Assembly (NCBI GenBank): GCA_002432945.1
Contig: DJHE01000022.1
Span: forward strand, 24,014 to 58,872
Source: Synergistaceae bacterium UBA5827
GTDB lineage: Bacteria; Synergistota; Synergistia; Synergistales; 79-D21
DNA length: 34,859 nt
Direction of reading: 5' to 3'
A program made the position numbers and the translations under genes. Positions 10,001 through 17,357 of the stretch are shown here, piece by piece (positions within the stretch are counted from its first letter, which is position 1; the number at the start of each line of letters is the position of its first letter). The notes under the pieces were generated by a model, which was given only the letters and a program-made list of their open reading frames with translations, was not told the origin of the DNA and ran no database searches.

Positions 10001-10465
10001 CTCGCAAGGAGCGGGACAAACCCTTCCAATCGAAGCCGGGAGCGTGATGTTCTGGTGGAGCGCGGCCAGTGAGGCTTCGTACTTGCCCTGGGCGGCCAGG
10101 TTGACGTAGCCCTGGACATCACCATGAGCAGGGCAGGTTAGTGTGCACGGGGGACGGCAATCACCGACATGGTCGGAGAAAAGAAGTTCCAGTGCAAGTT
10201 TGCGGGCTTTTCGGACCCTTTCGGTGTCAGTCTGGATGACCAACCCCGGGGCGATGGTCGAGGCACAGGCCCGAACCAGGCTTTTTGCACCCTTGACGTC
10301 CACCAGGCAAACGGAGCAGCCCCCGTGCACGGACAGGTGGGGGTCGTAACAGAGCGTCGGAATCTCTACACCGCATTCCGCGCAAAGGTCGAGGATCTTC
10401 TGTCCGCTGTACCCATAAACTTCTTTGCCGTCAAGGATGACCTTCACATTGTGTTCCATGGTCAT
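7076..10465 (-). CDS. Multidomain 2Fe-2S / GltD-like FAD-NAD(P) / ferredoxin / NuoG-like fusion oxidoreductase
   Basis: Huge redox subunit of 1129 residues. Domains in order: NuoG-type [2Fe-2S] ferredoxin with C39, C50, C53, C67 (spacing x10, x2, x13); a GltD/NfnB-like FAD-NAD(P) oxidoreductase with its N-terminal Cys cluster (C103-C158), FAD motif GGGPAG (204-209) and second nucleotide fold GGGNTAMD (334-341); a Cys group RCMECGC (565-570, C576); two [4Fe-4S] sites (C614-C624 and C657-C667); a further CSECPVGC cluster (693-700); then about 400 residues like the molybdopterin-fold part of NuoG/FdhA. No Cys or Sec appears at the expected Mo/W-ligand position and no H-cluster motifs are present, so this end is probably structural. 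It is third in an operon 9 bases after the NuoF-like gene, with AAGGAGG overlapping that gene's stop. Inference: core of an Stn/HydABC-like electron-bifurcating transhydrogenase. Confidence 0.85.
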   Translation of the reverse strand: MTMEHNVKVILDGKEVYGYSGQKILDLCAECGVEIPTLCYDPHLSVHGGCSVCLVDVKGAKSLVRACASTIAPGLVIQTDTERVRKARKLALELLFSDHVGDCRPPCTLTCPAHGDVQGYVNLAAQGKYEASLAALHQNITLPASIGRVCPAPCEEKCRRNFVDEQPVSIREIKRFVGDWCLQNDALTPIPVIEENRRKVAVVGGGPAGVSASYFLRKLGYAVTLYEKESDLGGMMRYGIPDYRLPREILKREIQWLVDHGVQVRHGMALGRDFSLDQLRDENDAVLLAMGCWKSSPMRTPGENLNGVIGGIDFLYKVNNDLPAEIGSKVAVIGGGNTAMDACRCARRLGAKSVTIVYRRSREEMPAQDIEIQEAMEEGVEFLFLMAPKAVLGESRVEALECEKMVLGEPDASGRRKPIPTGEIIRLEVDTVIAAIGQQILFDGLPETIHDGKEMVVDENYATPLPGVFVCGDQQTGPDIAVRAIGNGHYAAESIHAYITTGKAQKPFEYDVVRTDLGPDDFTHIEKQPQEKVPHIDPELRVKMGFKEYGPGFTEEQLLRDAKRCMECGCSDLHECRLRKYGQQYKVEPERVAGEHLPRVVEANAFYDRNMDKCILCGRCVRTCDEIAGFHAIDFTKRGFEGLIDTEFWKPIDESECTSCGLCVQMCPVGALTEKKAPRWPHSEKPVLVPTACSECPVGCDLVLNLDKASSRLVRVTTDLDNASSPTQGNSCRIGRALPLSTTEGRLGSPVMRVNGKPFESDWENALVHVSTKLRTVLEAHGPESVLVLAGGNLGNEEAVALDKFSENCLSKAPVRFLGLEASYGAWTTFKNKWGSDWKPEDYGDLNSSDTFLLLDTDTDNRQPVLTSFIRKAMRARHASVVSIGHMPEKLARGEALSLVPRPGTEVHLIRGIMAAILRIKGSPVPEILSDYTLTKVESLTGVSAGLIDQAASLLASAKTVSSLFGGVFASNAELSEETLPLLETLKQRRVLVLHEASNAQGLLSLKAIPANEAQIQELVRSGSINALVLAGISAEKSGLNAADLSGLDLFVSMATSPGELELEEAEVLLPIAAWTEREGSFASLTGQVHHQPAGASPYGNSQSLVRVVSNLSRKMNANLPAVAPAILL

Positions 10466-10474
10466 CGTTCCTCC

Positions 10475-12235
10475 TTACTCCACGCTGATGGCACTGACAG
10501 GGCAGGCCTTCATGCACTGTCCGCAGCGGATGCAGACATCGTCGTTGATGAAGTGGGGCTTCTTTATCTCTCCCGTGATGGCGCTAACCGGGCAGGCCCG
10601 TGCGCACTTCGTGCAACCGATGCACTTGGCCGGATCGATCGAGTAGTGGATAAGAGCCGAGCAAACCTTCGCCGGGCACTTCCCGTCGCGTATGTGGGCG
10701 AGATATTCGTCCTCGAAGTATTTAAGGGTAGTCAGGACGGGGTTAGGGGCCGTTTGGCCGAGTCCGCACAAGGAACCGTCCTTTATCTGGGGAGCGAGTT
10801 CCTTAAGGGTTTCCAAATCTTCCATCTTACCCTTTCCTTCGCAGATGCGAGTCAGGATCTCCAGCATGCGCTTTGTGCCGATTCGACAGAACGGGCACTT
10901 GCCACAGGATTCCTTCTGGGTGAAGGAGAGGAAGAAGCGAGCTACGTCCACAATGCAGGTCCCCTCGTCCATGACGACCATGCCGCCCGAACCCATGATG
11001 GCCCCCGTCGCCGTGATCGACTCGTAATCAACGGGAGTGTCAATGAGGCTCGCCGGGATGCAGCCGCCGGAAGGTCCACCCATCTGGACGGCCTTGAATG
11101 CCTTGTCGTCCTGGATCCCACCGCCGATCGTGTAAATGACGTCCCTGAGGGGCATCCCCATCGGGACTTCTACAAGGCCGCCCTTCTTGATTTTCCCAGC
11201 GAGGGCGAAAACCTTGGTTCCCTTGCTTTTTTCCGTGCCGTACTGGGCAAACGCCGCGTGCCCGTTGGCGATGATCCAGGGAATGTTGGCTAGGGTTTCG
11301 ACATTGTTGATGTTCGTGGGCTTACCGAAAACACCCTTGTGTGCCGGAAATGGCGGTCTTGGGCGAGGCATACCCCGCTTGCCTTCGATGGAAGCGATAA
11401 GAGCCGTCTCTTCGCCGCAGACGAAAGCCCCCGCGCCTTCCTTGATGTAGATGTCAAAGGAGAAACCAGTCCCGAGTATTTTCTGGCCGAGATATCCTTT
11501 TTCCCGGGCCTGCTCGAGGGCCTTGTTGATGTGCTTGATAGCAAGGGGGTACTCGGCGCGGCAGTAGATGATTCCCTGTGAAGCACCAATGGCGTAGCCG
11601 CAGATGGCCATTCCCTCGATAATGCTGTGGGGGTCGCCTTCGAGGACAGACCGGTCCATGAATGCCCCCGGGTCGCCTTCATCGGCATTGCAGACGACGT
11701 ACTTGGAGTCCCCCTTGGCGTCATGGGCGAAACGCCACTTCATGCCCGTCGGGAAACCGGCTCCTCCGCGTCCCCTTAGGCCGCTTTTGAGAACCTCGTC
11801 GATGACCTGGTCCTGGGACAGCTCAAGGAGTGACTTGCGGAGGGAGGCATAACCTCCACGCTGCTCGTATTCCTCGATTTTCTGGGGGTCAATAAGGCCG
11901 CAGTTCCGGAGAACAATGCGGACCTGTTTTCCCATCATGTGATTTTCTGGGGCGTCCTGGATTTGGCTCAGGACCGGGGTTAAGGATGTTCTTTCCGCAA
12001 GGAGCGTTTCAGCCTTTTCGGGAGTCATTTCACCGTATACGGAACTCTTCCCGTCTTGCTCGATTTCGACAAGCGGTTCATGGAAACATAGGCCGATGCA
12101 ACCGACCTTTTTAAGCTCAACATCCTCACGCCCTTTGACAAGGGTCTCGAGCTTTTCGTAAACCGGTCCGGCGCCTGCCGCAATCCCGCAGCTGGACATG
12201 CCGACCTTAACGATGATCTTTGACAACTTGTACAC
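10475..12235 (-). CDS. NuoF/HydB-like NADH-binding FMN iron-sulfur subunit
   Basis: NADH- or NADPH-oxidising flavoprotein subunit of 586 residues, the HydB/HndC form of NuoF. N-terminal thioredoxin-like [2Fe-2S] domain (CGIAAGA and CIGLCFHEP, about residues 10-95), FMN/NADH domain with GRGGAGFPTGMKW (about 155-167) and the NADEGDPGAF strand, SLBB domain, the NuoF [4Fe-4S] site SCGKCPFC, and a C-terminal double [4Fe-4S] ferredoxin (CIGCTKCARACP and CIRCGQCMKACP). This extra ferredoxin is typical of soluble bifurcating enzymes, not of membrane complex I. The gene starts 6 bases after the NuoE-like gene ends, behind GGAGG. Confidence 0.93.
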   Translation of the reverse strand: MYKLSKIIVKVGMSSCGIAAGAGPVYEKLETLVKGREDVELKKVGCIGLCFHEPLVEIEQDGKSSVYGEMTPEKAETLLAERTSLTPVLSQIQDAPENHMMGKQVRIVLRNCGLIDPQKIEEYEQRGGYASLRKSLLELSQDQVIDEVLKSGLRGRGGAGFPTGMKWRFAHDAKGDSKYVVCNADEGDPGAFMDRSVLEGDPHSIIEGMAICGYAIGASQGIIYCRAEYPLAIKHINKALEQAREKGYLGQKILGTGFSFDIYIKEGAGAFVCGEETALIASIEGKRGMPRPRPPFPAHKGVFGKPTNINNVETLANIPWIIANGHAAFAQYGTEKSKGTKVFALAGKIKKGGLVEVPMGMPLRDVIYTIGGGIQDDKAFKAVQMGGPSGGCIPASLIDTPVDYESITATGAIMGSGGMVVMDEGTCIVDVARFFLSFTQKESCGKCPFCRIGTKRMLEILTRICEGKGKMEDLETLKELAPQIKDGSLCGLGQTAPNPVLTTLKYFEDEYLAHIRDGKCPAKVCSALIHYSIDPAKCIGCTKCARACPVSAITGEIKKPHFINDDVCIRCGQCMKACPVSAISVE

Positions 12236-12241
12236 CTCCGT

Positions 12242-12730
12242 TCAGTCGGCTTTGCGATAGGATTCGAGGATTTCGACGGCTTTTTCGGGCGTTAGCCGGC
12301 CGTGAACCTCGTCGTCCACCATCATGACCGGCGCAAGACTACAGCAGCCCAGGCAGGCGACAAACTGGAGAGTGAAAAGTCGATCCTGCGTCGTCTGTCC
12401 CTCTTCAATTTCCAGGTGTCGCTGGAGCATTTCTCCGACTCTTAGCGATCCCTGGACGTGGCACGCGGTGCCCCTGCAGAGCCGGACTACATGCTTGCCC
12501 TGGGGTTGAAGCCGGAACATTGCGTAGAACGTCGCGACCCCGAACAACTCAGCCGCAGGAATGTCCATTTCCTTTGACAGGAAGTCAAGGGAATCGCTGG
12601 AAAGGTAGCCGATCTTTTCCTGGACTGCAGCCAGAAGCGGGATCGTGATTCCCTTGCCACCCTTGAAACGCTCGATTATCGGCCGCAAGGCCTCTTCGAG
12701 CTCGGGTTTTTCCATGACCAACGTTGGCAT
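12242..12730 (-). CDS. NuoE/HydC-like [2Fe-2S] subunit
   Basis: Small thioredoxin-fold [2Fe-2S] subunit, 162 residues, that partners the NuoF-like flavoprotein. The four cluster ligands are visible in LCRGTAC (Cys-x4-Cys) and ACLGCC (Cys, x3, Cys), with the GVATFYAMF segment of the family before them. I start at ATG 12730, which follows AGGAGGG by about 7 bases; nine more N-terminal codons are open but lack a ribosome binding site. It is first in the operon, reading away from the glutaredoxin gene. Confidence 0.93.
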   Translation of the reverse strand: MPTLVMEKPELEEALRPIIERFKGGKGITIPLLAAVQEKIGYLSSDSLDFLSKEMDIPAAELFGVATFYAMFRLQPQGKHVVRLCRGTACHVQGSLRVGEMLQRHLEIEEGQTTQDRLFTLQFVACLGCCSLAPVMMVDDEVHGRLTPEKAVEILESYRKAD

Positions 12731-12812
12731 TGGTTTCCCTCCTTGCCCACTCCACACAAATTCAGGGGGGAGCGTCGCGGCTCCCTCCCCGTTTCATCCG
12801 CCAATCGCGGTA

Positions 12813-12841
12813 ATTATAACCTTTAAACCGGTTTTGTGAGA
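12813..12841 (-). promoter_or_regulatory. Candidate promoter of the NuoE-like operon
   Basis: A perfect TATAAT (12813-12818 on the minus strand) lies about 85 bases before the NuoE-like start. The -35 position (12836-12841, TCTCAC) is poor, so an activator may be needed; the TGTGA direct repeats lie over and beside it. Confidence 0.45.
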
Positions 12842-12915
12842 TAAGAACCACCTGTGAAATAATGCGAGAAAGGCACGAACAGGATACAGGTGGAATATAG
12901 GCTCCGCATGCAAGA

Positions 12916-12943
12916 TTGACAATCATTTACACTGTGATAATAT
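12916..12943 (+). promoter_or_regulatory. Strong promoter for the glutaredoxin gene
   Basis: TTGACA (12916-12921), 16-base spacer, TAATAT (12938-12943) preceded by TGA for an extended -10. The transcript should begin near 12950, leaving about 50 bases of leader before the ATG. Confidence 0.75.
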
Positions 12944-12998
12944 CCCCATAGTGGTATACGATGAGGGACAGTACTTTCTTCGCGGGAGGAGATAAACC

Positions 12999-13247
12999 AT
13001 GAGTGTAAAAGTCTATTCAACCCCTACTTGCCCTTGGTGCACCAAGGTCAAGGATTTTCTCAAGCAAATGAATGTCTCCTTTGAGGAGGTCGACGTCAGC
13101 GCAAATCGGGAGGCCGCGATGGAGATGGTCAAGAAGACACGCCAGATGGGAGTACCCGTCACCCAGGTGAACGAGCGCTTCATTGTCGGATTTAACGCTT
13201 CCGAGATTGAGGGAGCCTTGAAGGACGCCGGCATCATCAAGGCCTAG
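12999..13247 (+). CDS. Glutaredoxin-like / NrdH-type thiol-redox protein
   Basis: Thioredoxin-fold dithiol protein of 82 residues with the active site CPWC (residues 11-14), the cis-Pro segment GVPVT and a C-terminal GF-x-A-x-EIEGAL helix. It reduces disulfides, possibly in ribonucleotide reductase or peroxidase systems; the exact partner cannot be told from here. GGGAGGAG precedes the ATG by about 7 bases. It is a single-gene unit with its own strong promoter and a hairpin after the stop, and is divergent from the NAD(P)H/ferredoxin operon. Confidence 0.9.
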   Translation: MSVKVYSTPTCPWCTKVKDFLKQMNVSFEEVDVSANREAAMEMVKKTRQMGVPVTQVNERFIVGFNASEIEGALKDAGIIKA

Positions 13248-13271
13248 GCAGTTTTTCGTATAAAGATAGAA

Positions 13272-13307
13272 GAAGGGGCTGGTTCAACCAGCCCCTTCAA
13301 TATTTTT
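13272..13307 (+). terminator. Hairpin terminator after glutaredoxin
   Basis: 11-bp GC-rich stem (13272-13282 with 13288-13298), loop TTCAA, then AATATTTTT. It lies only about 20 bases before the pgi start, so some read-through into pgi may occur; no separate pgi promoter is obvious. Confidence 0.8.
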
Positions 13308-13327
13308 CATTTCCTGGAGGCGTTCGC

Positions 13328-14716
13328 ATGAAAACGAATCTCTTCACGATCGGTCTTGGTGGAGTCATTGGAAATGAAGAAGATGGCCCATTCATCGGGA
13401 AAGAGCGACTCCTGACTCTCGAAGAAACGCTACGGATGGCAGAAGTTTCCCTCAGAAAAAATTCAAAAGAAGGAAAAACAGGTTGCGGCTGGATGAGGCT
13501 TCCCTATGAGGACATCGGCCCGATTGGTTCCGTTGCAGAAAAGATAGTGGGGTTCGATTCCATCGTGCAGGTCGGAATCGGCGGATCCGCCCTGGGAAAC
13601 CTCATGCTCAACGATGCCTTCCTACACCCCTATCACAACGAGTTAAGCCGGAAAGAACGAAAGGTCCCGCGTTTTTACATGGCCGACAATCCCGACCCGA
13701 AAGGCCTTTCGGCCATCTGGGACTGTATCGACCCGGAACGAACGGCATTCATCGTCGTGAGCAAATCCGGTTCAACCGCGGAAACGATCACTCTTTTCCT
13801 CTGGTTTTTCGAAGCACTCAGCGAAAGGCTTGGGCCTGAAAAGGCACTTTCGCGCTTTGTCTTCATTACGGATCCCGAGAAGGGGATCCTGCGAGTGCTT
13901 GCCGAAAAGGGAGCTCTTGCCTCGCTTCCGGTCCCGGCAGACGTGGGGGGGCGATTTTCCGTTCTGTCTGCAGTCGGTCTCCTGTCGGCGATGGGACTTG
14001 GTCTTCCCGTTTCGGAATTACTCGAGGGAGCGAGGTTGATGGATGACCACATCAAGAAAGCCAGGGGGATCTGGGAAAATCCAGCATGGCTTTTGGCAGC
14101 CCTTCACTTCCTCCATTTCGTCCAGGGAAGGCACATGACCGTAACGATGCCTTACTCCGACGGCCTCGAACGCTTCGCCGAATGGCACGCCCAGCTTTGG
14201 GGGGAAAGCCTTGGCAAGGGCGGCAAAGGCAGCACGCCAATTCGGGCACTCGGAGCGATAGACCAGCACTCGCAGGTCCAGCTTTATGTCGACGGGCCGG
14301 ACGATAAGCTATTCACTTTGATCGATGTGAAGAAAAAAGAACCGGAACTTCATATTCCTTCCGTGGAGATGGAGGAGATGTCCCCGGTTTTCTACCTGGG
14401 CGGACATACTTTTTCGGACCTGCTGACTGTGGAGGCGCAATCCACCGCAGCTGCGCTCATGAAAGCCGGAAAGCCGGTCATATGGATGGAAATCCCATGC
14501 CTGGACGGCATTCGCCTCGGTGCGCTTATCTTTCTTTACGAGATGGTGACGGCCTTGACAGGGCACTTGCTCCAGGTGGATCCGTTTGACCAGCCTGGAG
14601 TTGAACAGGGGAAGCGTTATACTTATGGGCTGATGGGAAGGGCAGGGTTTGGCAGCGATGCTGCGGAAGCATCGGAGGGATTCGGAAAAGTCCTCGGAAT
14701 AGCCCTGTCCGTTTAG
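13328..14716 (+). CDS. pgi: Glucose-6-phosphate isomerase
   Basis: Interconverts glucose-6-phosphate and fructose-6-phosphate. 462 residues, typical of the shorter bacterial form. Visible motifs: GIGGSALG (about 84-91), the sugar-phosphate-binding SKSGSTAET, GGRFSVLSAVG, the GAIDQHSQVQLY strand and the PROSITE-type PFDQPGVEQGK near the C-terminus. GGAGG lies 7 bases before the ATG. panC follows at once, so pgi heads a metabolic operon that continues through sufB. Confidence 0.96.
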   Translation: MKTNLFTIGLGGVIGNEEDGPFIGKERLLTLEETLRMAEVSLRKNSKEGKTGCGWMRLPYEDIGPIGSVAEKIVGFDSIVQVGIGGSALGNLMLNDAFLHPYHNELSRKERKVPRFYMADNPDPKGLSAIWDCIDPERTAFIVVSKSGSTAETITLFLWFFEALSERLGPEKALSRFVFITDPEKGILRVLAEKGALASLPVPADVGGRFSVLSAVGLLSAMGLGLPVSELLEGARLMDDHIKKARGIWENPAWLLAALHFLHFVQGRHMTVTMPYSDGLERFAEWHAQLWGESLGKGGKGSTPIRALGAIDQHSQVQLYVDGPDDKLFTLIDVKKKEPELHIPSVEMEEMSPVFYLGGHTFSDLLTVEAQSTAAALMKAGKPVIWMEIPCLDGIRLGALIFLYEMVTALTGHLLQVDPFDQPGVEQGKRYTYGLMGRAGFGSDAAEASEGFGKVLGIALSV

Positions 14717-14727
14717 GGGGGATTCGC

Positions 14728-15585
14728 TTGCTTCGGATAGACGGGTGTATCGATGAACTGAGAAAAGCCGTCCGCGAAATAAGAAACGGCGGTGCTGGAA
14801 TTGGACTTGTCCCGACGATGGGGTACCTGCATGAAGGGCATCTGTCCCTTGTGCGAAAATCGAGAGCAGAAAACACGGCTACGATCGTATCGATTTTCGT
14901 AAACCCGACCCAGTTTGGCCCGAACGAGGATTTCGATGCCTATCCGCGGGATTTGGAACGGGACACGCGACTGCTTGAAAAAGAAGGAGTCGATGTTGCC
15001 TTTTGCCCTGCACCGGGAGACCTGTACACAGCGGATCACTCAACCTTCGTAACGGAAGAAGCGGTGAGCCGGGATCTATGCGGAGCGTCACGGCCGGGCC
15101 ATTTCAGGGGGGTCTGCACGATCGTCCTGAAGCTGTTCAACATCGTTGGGCCGGATCGAGCCTATTTCGGCGAAAAGGATTTTCAGCAGCTCCAGGTTAT
15201 CAGGAGAATGGTCCGCGATTTGAATCTCCCTGTCCAAATAAGGGGGTGTCCGATCGTCCGGGAACCTGACGGGCTTGCCCTCAGCAGCCGGAACGTTTAT
15301 CTCTCTGCCTCCGAACGGCAGGCGGCCCTGGCCTTGAACCTCTCCCTGAAGAAGGCAAGGGAACAGTTTTGCAGCGGTGAAAAGAGCGCCGCCGTATTGG
15401 TCGAGAGTGTCAGGAAAGAGTTGGAAAAAGAAGAGACACTCAGGGTGGAATACGTTGAACTGCGCGATGCAGCGGACCTATCGCTTACAAGTAAAGTAGA
15501 GAAACCGGTTGTTCTTGCCCTGGCTGTCCGGGTTGGCAAGACCCGGCTGATCGACAACACGATCCTGAATGAGGTGAGTTCATGA
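14728..15585 (+). CDS. panC: Pantothenate synthetase
   Basis: Joins pantoate and beta-alanine using ATP, the last step of pantothenate synthesis. 285 residues. The ATP-binding MGYLHEGHLSL segment (HIGH-like) begins near residue 31, followed by FVNPTQFGPNEDF, GHFRGVCTIV, FGEKDFQQ and the KMSKS-like SSRNVYLS region. The start is TTG at 14728, 6 bases after a GGGGGG-type ribosome binding site and 11 bases after the pgi stop. It overlaps panB by ATGA. Confidence 0.96.
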   Translation: MLRIDGCIDELRKAVREIRNGGAGIGLVPTMGYLHEGHLSLVRKSRAENTATIVSIFVNPTQFGPNEDFDAYPRDLERDTRLLEKEGVDVAFCPAPGDLYTADHSTFVTEEAVSRDLCGASRPGHFRGVCTIVLKLFNIVGPDRAYFGEKDFQQLQVIRRMVRDLNLPVQIRGCPIVREPDGLALSSRNVYLSASERQAALALNLSLKKAREQFCSGEKSAAVLVESVRKELEKEETLRVEYVELRDAADLSLTSKVEKPVVLALAVRVGKTRLIDNTILNEVSS

Positions 15586-16415
15586 CGTGCCGCCTTGGAT
15601 TGAACGATTTCCGCAGGATGAAAACCGAAAACGAGCGTATTGCCATGCTGACTGCCTATACCGCGTGGCAGGCCAGGCTGGCTGAAGGTGCCGGTGCCGA
15701 GATGCTCCTCGTAGGGGATTCCGTCGGGATGGTCGAACATGGTCTTCCCGACACTCTCGGCGTAACACTGGAGATGATGATCCTTCACTGTGCAGCGGTA
15801 TCCCGGGGTTCGGAAAAGGCCTTCCTTGTTGGGGACATGCCATTCATGTCCTACGAGGTCGATGACCGCGAAGCCATAAGGAACGCAGGGCGTCTTCTGC
15901 AGGAAGGAAGAGTCCAGTCGGTCAAGCTGGAAGGCGGGATCAGTCGTGTCGAAACGATCAGGGCGCTTGTCAGGGCGGGTATACCCGTCATGGGGCATGT
16001 CGGGCTCACTCCGCAGACTTCAATCGCACTTGGAGGTTTTAAGGTCCAGGGGAAAGACCGCGCGGGGGCTCGGCGGGTTTTCGAGGACGCGATGGCCGTC
16101 GCCGAAGCTGGAGCCTTTGCACTGGTCCTGGAATGCGTACCGGCTCTTTTAGCGAAGGTGATCACGGAAAGACTGTCAATACCGACGATTGGCATAGGCG
16201 CAGGCCTTTCCTGTGATGGGCAGGTCTTGGTCCTGCATGACGTGCTTGATTTTTACGGAGCTTTCCGTCCAAAGTTCGTTAAGGTCTACGCCGAGGGCTC
16301 CAGCACAATAAATGAGGGGCTAACCAGGTACGTCAACGAGGTTAAGATGGGTCTTTTCCCGGCTGAAGAGCATTCGTTCAAGATGGATCCCTCGGTACTG
16401 GAGGAGCTGGAATGA
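15582..16415 (+). CDS. panB: 3-methyl-2-oxobutanoate hydroxymethyltransferase
   Basis: Makes ketopantoate from alpha-ketoisovalerate and methylene-tetrahydrofolate. 277 residues, a TIM barrel. The metal-binding Asp is in LVGDSVGM, the second Asp in VGDMPFMSY, Lys/Glu in SVKLEGG and the catalytic Glu in LVLECVP; GHVGLTPQ and IGIGAG are also present. The ATG overlaps the panC stop by 4 bases and the stop overlaps the panE ATG by 4 bases, so translation of the three is coupled. Confidence 0.97.
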   Translation: MTCRLGLNDFRRMKTENERIAMLTAYTAWQARLAEGAGAEMLLVGDSVGMVEHGLPDTLGVTLEMMILHCAAVSRGSEKAFLVGDMPFMSYEVDDREAIRNAGRLLQEGRVQSVKLEGGISRVETIRALVRAGIPVMGHVGLTPQTSIALGGFKVQGKDRAGARRVFEDAMAVAEAGAFALVLECVPALLAKVITERLSIPTIGIGAGLSCDGQVLVLHDVLDFYGAFRPKFVKVYAEGSSTINEGLTRYVNEVKMGLFPAEEHSFKMDPSVLEELE

Positions 16416-17338
16416 GAGTAACGATTATCGGCTGCGGTGCCCTTGGGAGCCTCTTGGCATTCAAGCTTGTCCGCGCCGGTGTCGATGTCCTTGTTTGCCA
16501 GAGGCCGGGGACACAGTTCGATGCCCTAAAGGCCGACGGGATAACCTTCCTGGACCGGGAAGGCAACACTGAAAAAGCGAAATGCCCAGTGGTGCCTAGC
16601 TTGTATGGCCTCGATTCCGCGGACCTGGTACTCGTGCTGGTCAAAGCCTACCAGACTGAGGAAGCGGCCCTGAAGATAAAGGGGCACTTATCGGGCAACG
16701 GGATTGTACTGACCCTCCAGAATGGGCTCGGAAACGCAGAAACTTTGGCAAGAGAACTCGGGGAGGATCAGGTCGCGGCGGGTACCTGCACTTACGGAGC
16801 GCACCGGGTCGGTCCCGGAATCATAGCCTGGGGCGGGGATGGCATGATCCGCTTTGGCCCCTGGAAAAGGGGAAAGGACGTCACCCCTGTCATGGCCCTC
16901 CTGGAAGGGGCTGGCATGGAGGTTAGGCTGGAAGCTGACCCGAGAAGGGCCCTATGGGAAAAGGTGATACTAAATGCCTCTGTGAACACGGTTTCTGCCT
17001 TGACCCGCCTTAAAAATGGGCAGATGCTAGAAATGCCGTACGCGGTGGAACTCATGAAGGAGCTCGCGAAAGAGGGCATACGGGCTGCAAAGCTGGCCGG
17101 CGAAGAAATCGAAAACGAATCGATGTGGGCTCTCGTGCGATCGGTGCTGGGTAAAACTGCGGATAATCGAACATCGATGCTCCAGGACGTGGAAAACGGG
17201 CGAGAGACGGAAGTGGATGCGATCGTGGGAATGCTCGTCGAGCAGGCCCGCGCGAGGGATGAAATCCTACCCAGGCTTGAAACGGTTTTTTCCCTGGTCA
17301 AATGCCTTGGCATCGGGGTTGGCAAGAGGACTGAATGA
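16412..17338 (+). CDS. panE: 2-dehydropantoate 2-reductase
   Basis: NADPH-dependent reduction of ketopantoate to pantoate. 308 residues, with the Rossmann motif GCGALGS (8-14) at the N-terminus, the LQNGLGN segment, the catalytic Lys in WEKVILNASVN and the conserved Glu in NGRETEVDAI. With panB and panC this gives the full pantoate-to-pantothenate branch. The next gene begins about 20 bases later. Confidence 0.95.
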   Translation: MRVTIIGCGALGSLLAFKLVRAGVDVLVCQRPGTQFDALKADGITFLDREGNTEKAKCPVVPSLYGLDSADLVLVLVKAYQTEEAALKIKGHLSGNGIVLTLQNGLGNAETLARELGEDQVAAGTCTYGAHRVGPGIIAWGGDGMIRFGPWKRGKDVTPVMALLEGAGMEVRLEADPRRALWEKVILNASVNTVSALTRLKNGQMLEMPYAVELMKELAKEGIRAAKLAGEEIENESMWALVRSVLGKTADNRTSMLQDVENGRETEVDAIVGMLVEQARARDEILPRLETVFSLVKCLGIGVGKRTE

Positions 17339-17357
17339 AGGGGACGAGGTGAGGGGA

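Larger units (their letters stand above)
12731..12998. other. Divergent regulatory region between redox operon and glutaredoxin
   Basis: 268 bases without a convincing gene. It carries a near-consensus promoter reading right, a TATAAT box reading left (12813-12818), a perfect 8-bp inverted repeat (CCACCTGT 12848-12855 and ACAGGTGG 12886-12893), and two near-identical direct repeats TGTGAGATAA (12835-12844) and TGTGAAATAA (12853-12862) spaced 18 bases apart. This looks like a controlled promoter region. Confidence 0.55.

Noticed and set aside
7076..10465. Possible [FeFe]-hydrogenase large subunit (HydA), because its partners are HydB- and HydC-like
   Set aside because: None of the H-cluster cysteine motifs (TSCCPxW, MPCxxKxxE type) is present in the protein.
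10169..11293. Long open frame on the plus strand across the redox operon
   Set aside because: It is a shadow of two strongly conserved minus-strand genes; its translation resembles no protein family.
12835..12862. Rex operator
   Set aside because: The TGTGA repeats are direct, not the inverted TTGTTAA/TTAACAA-like arrangement expected for Rex.
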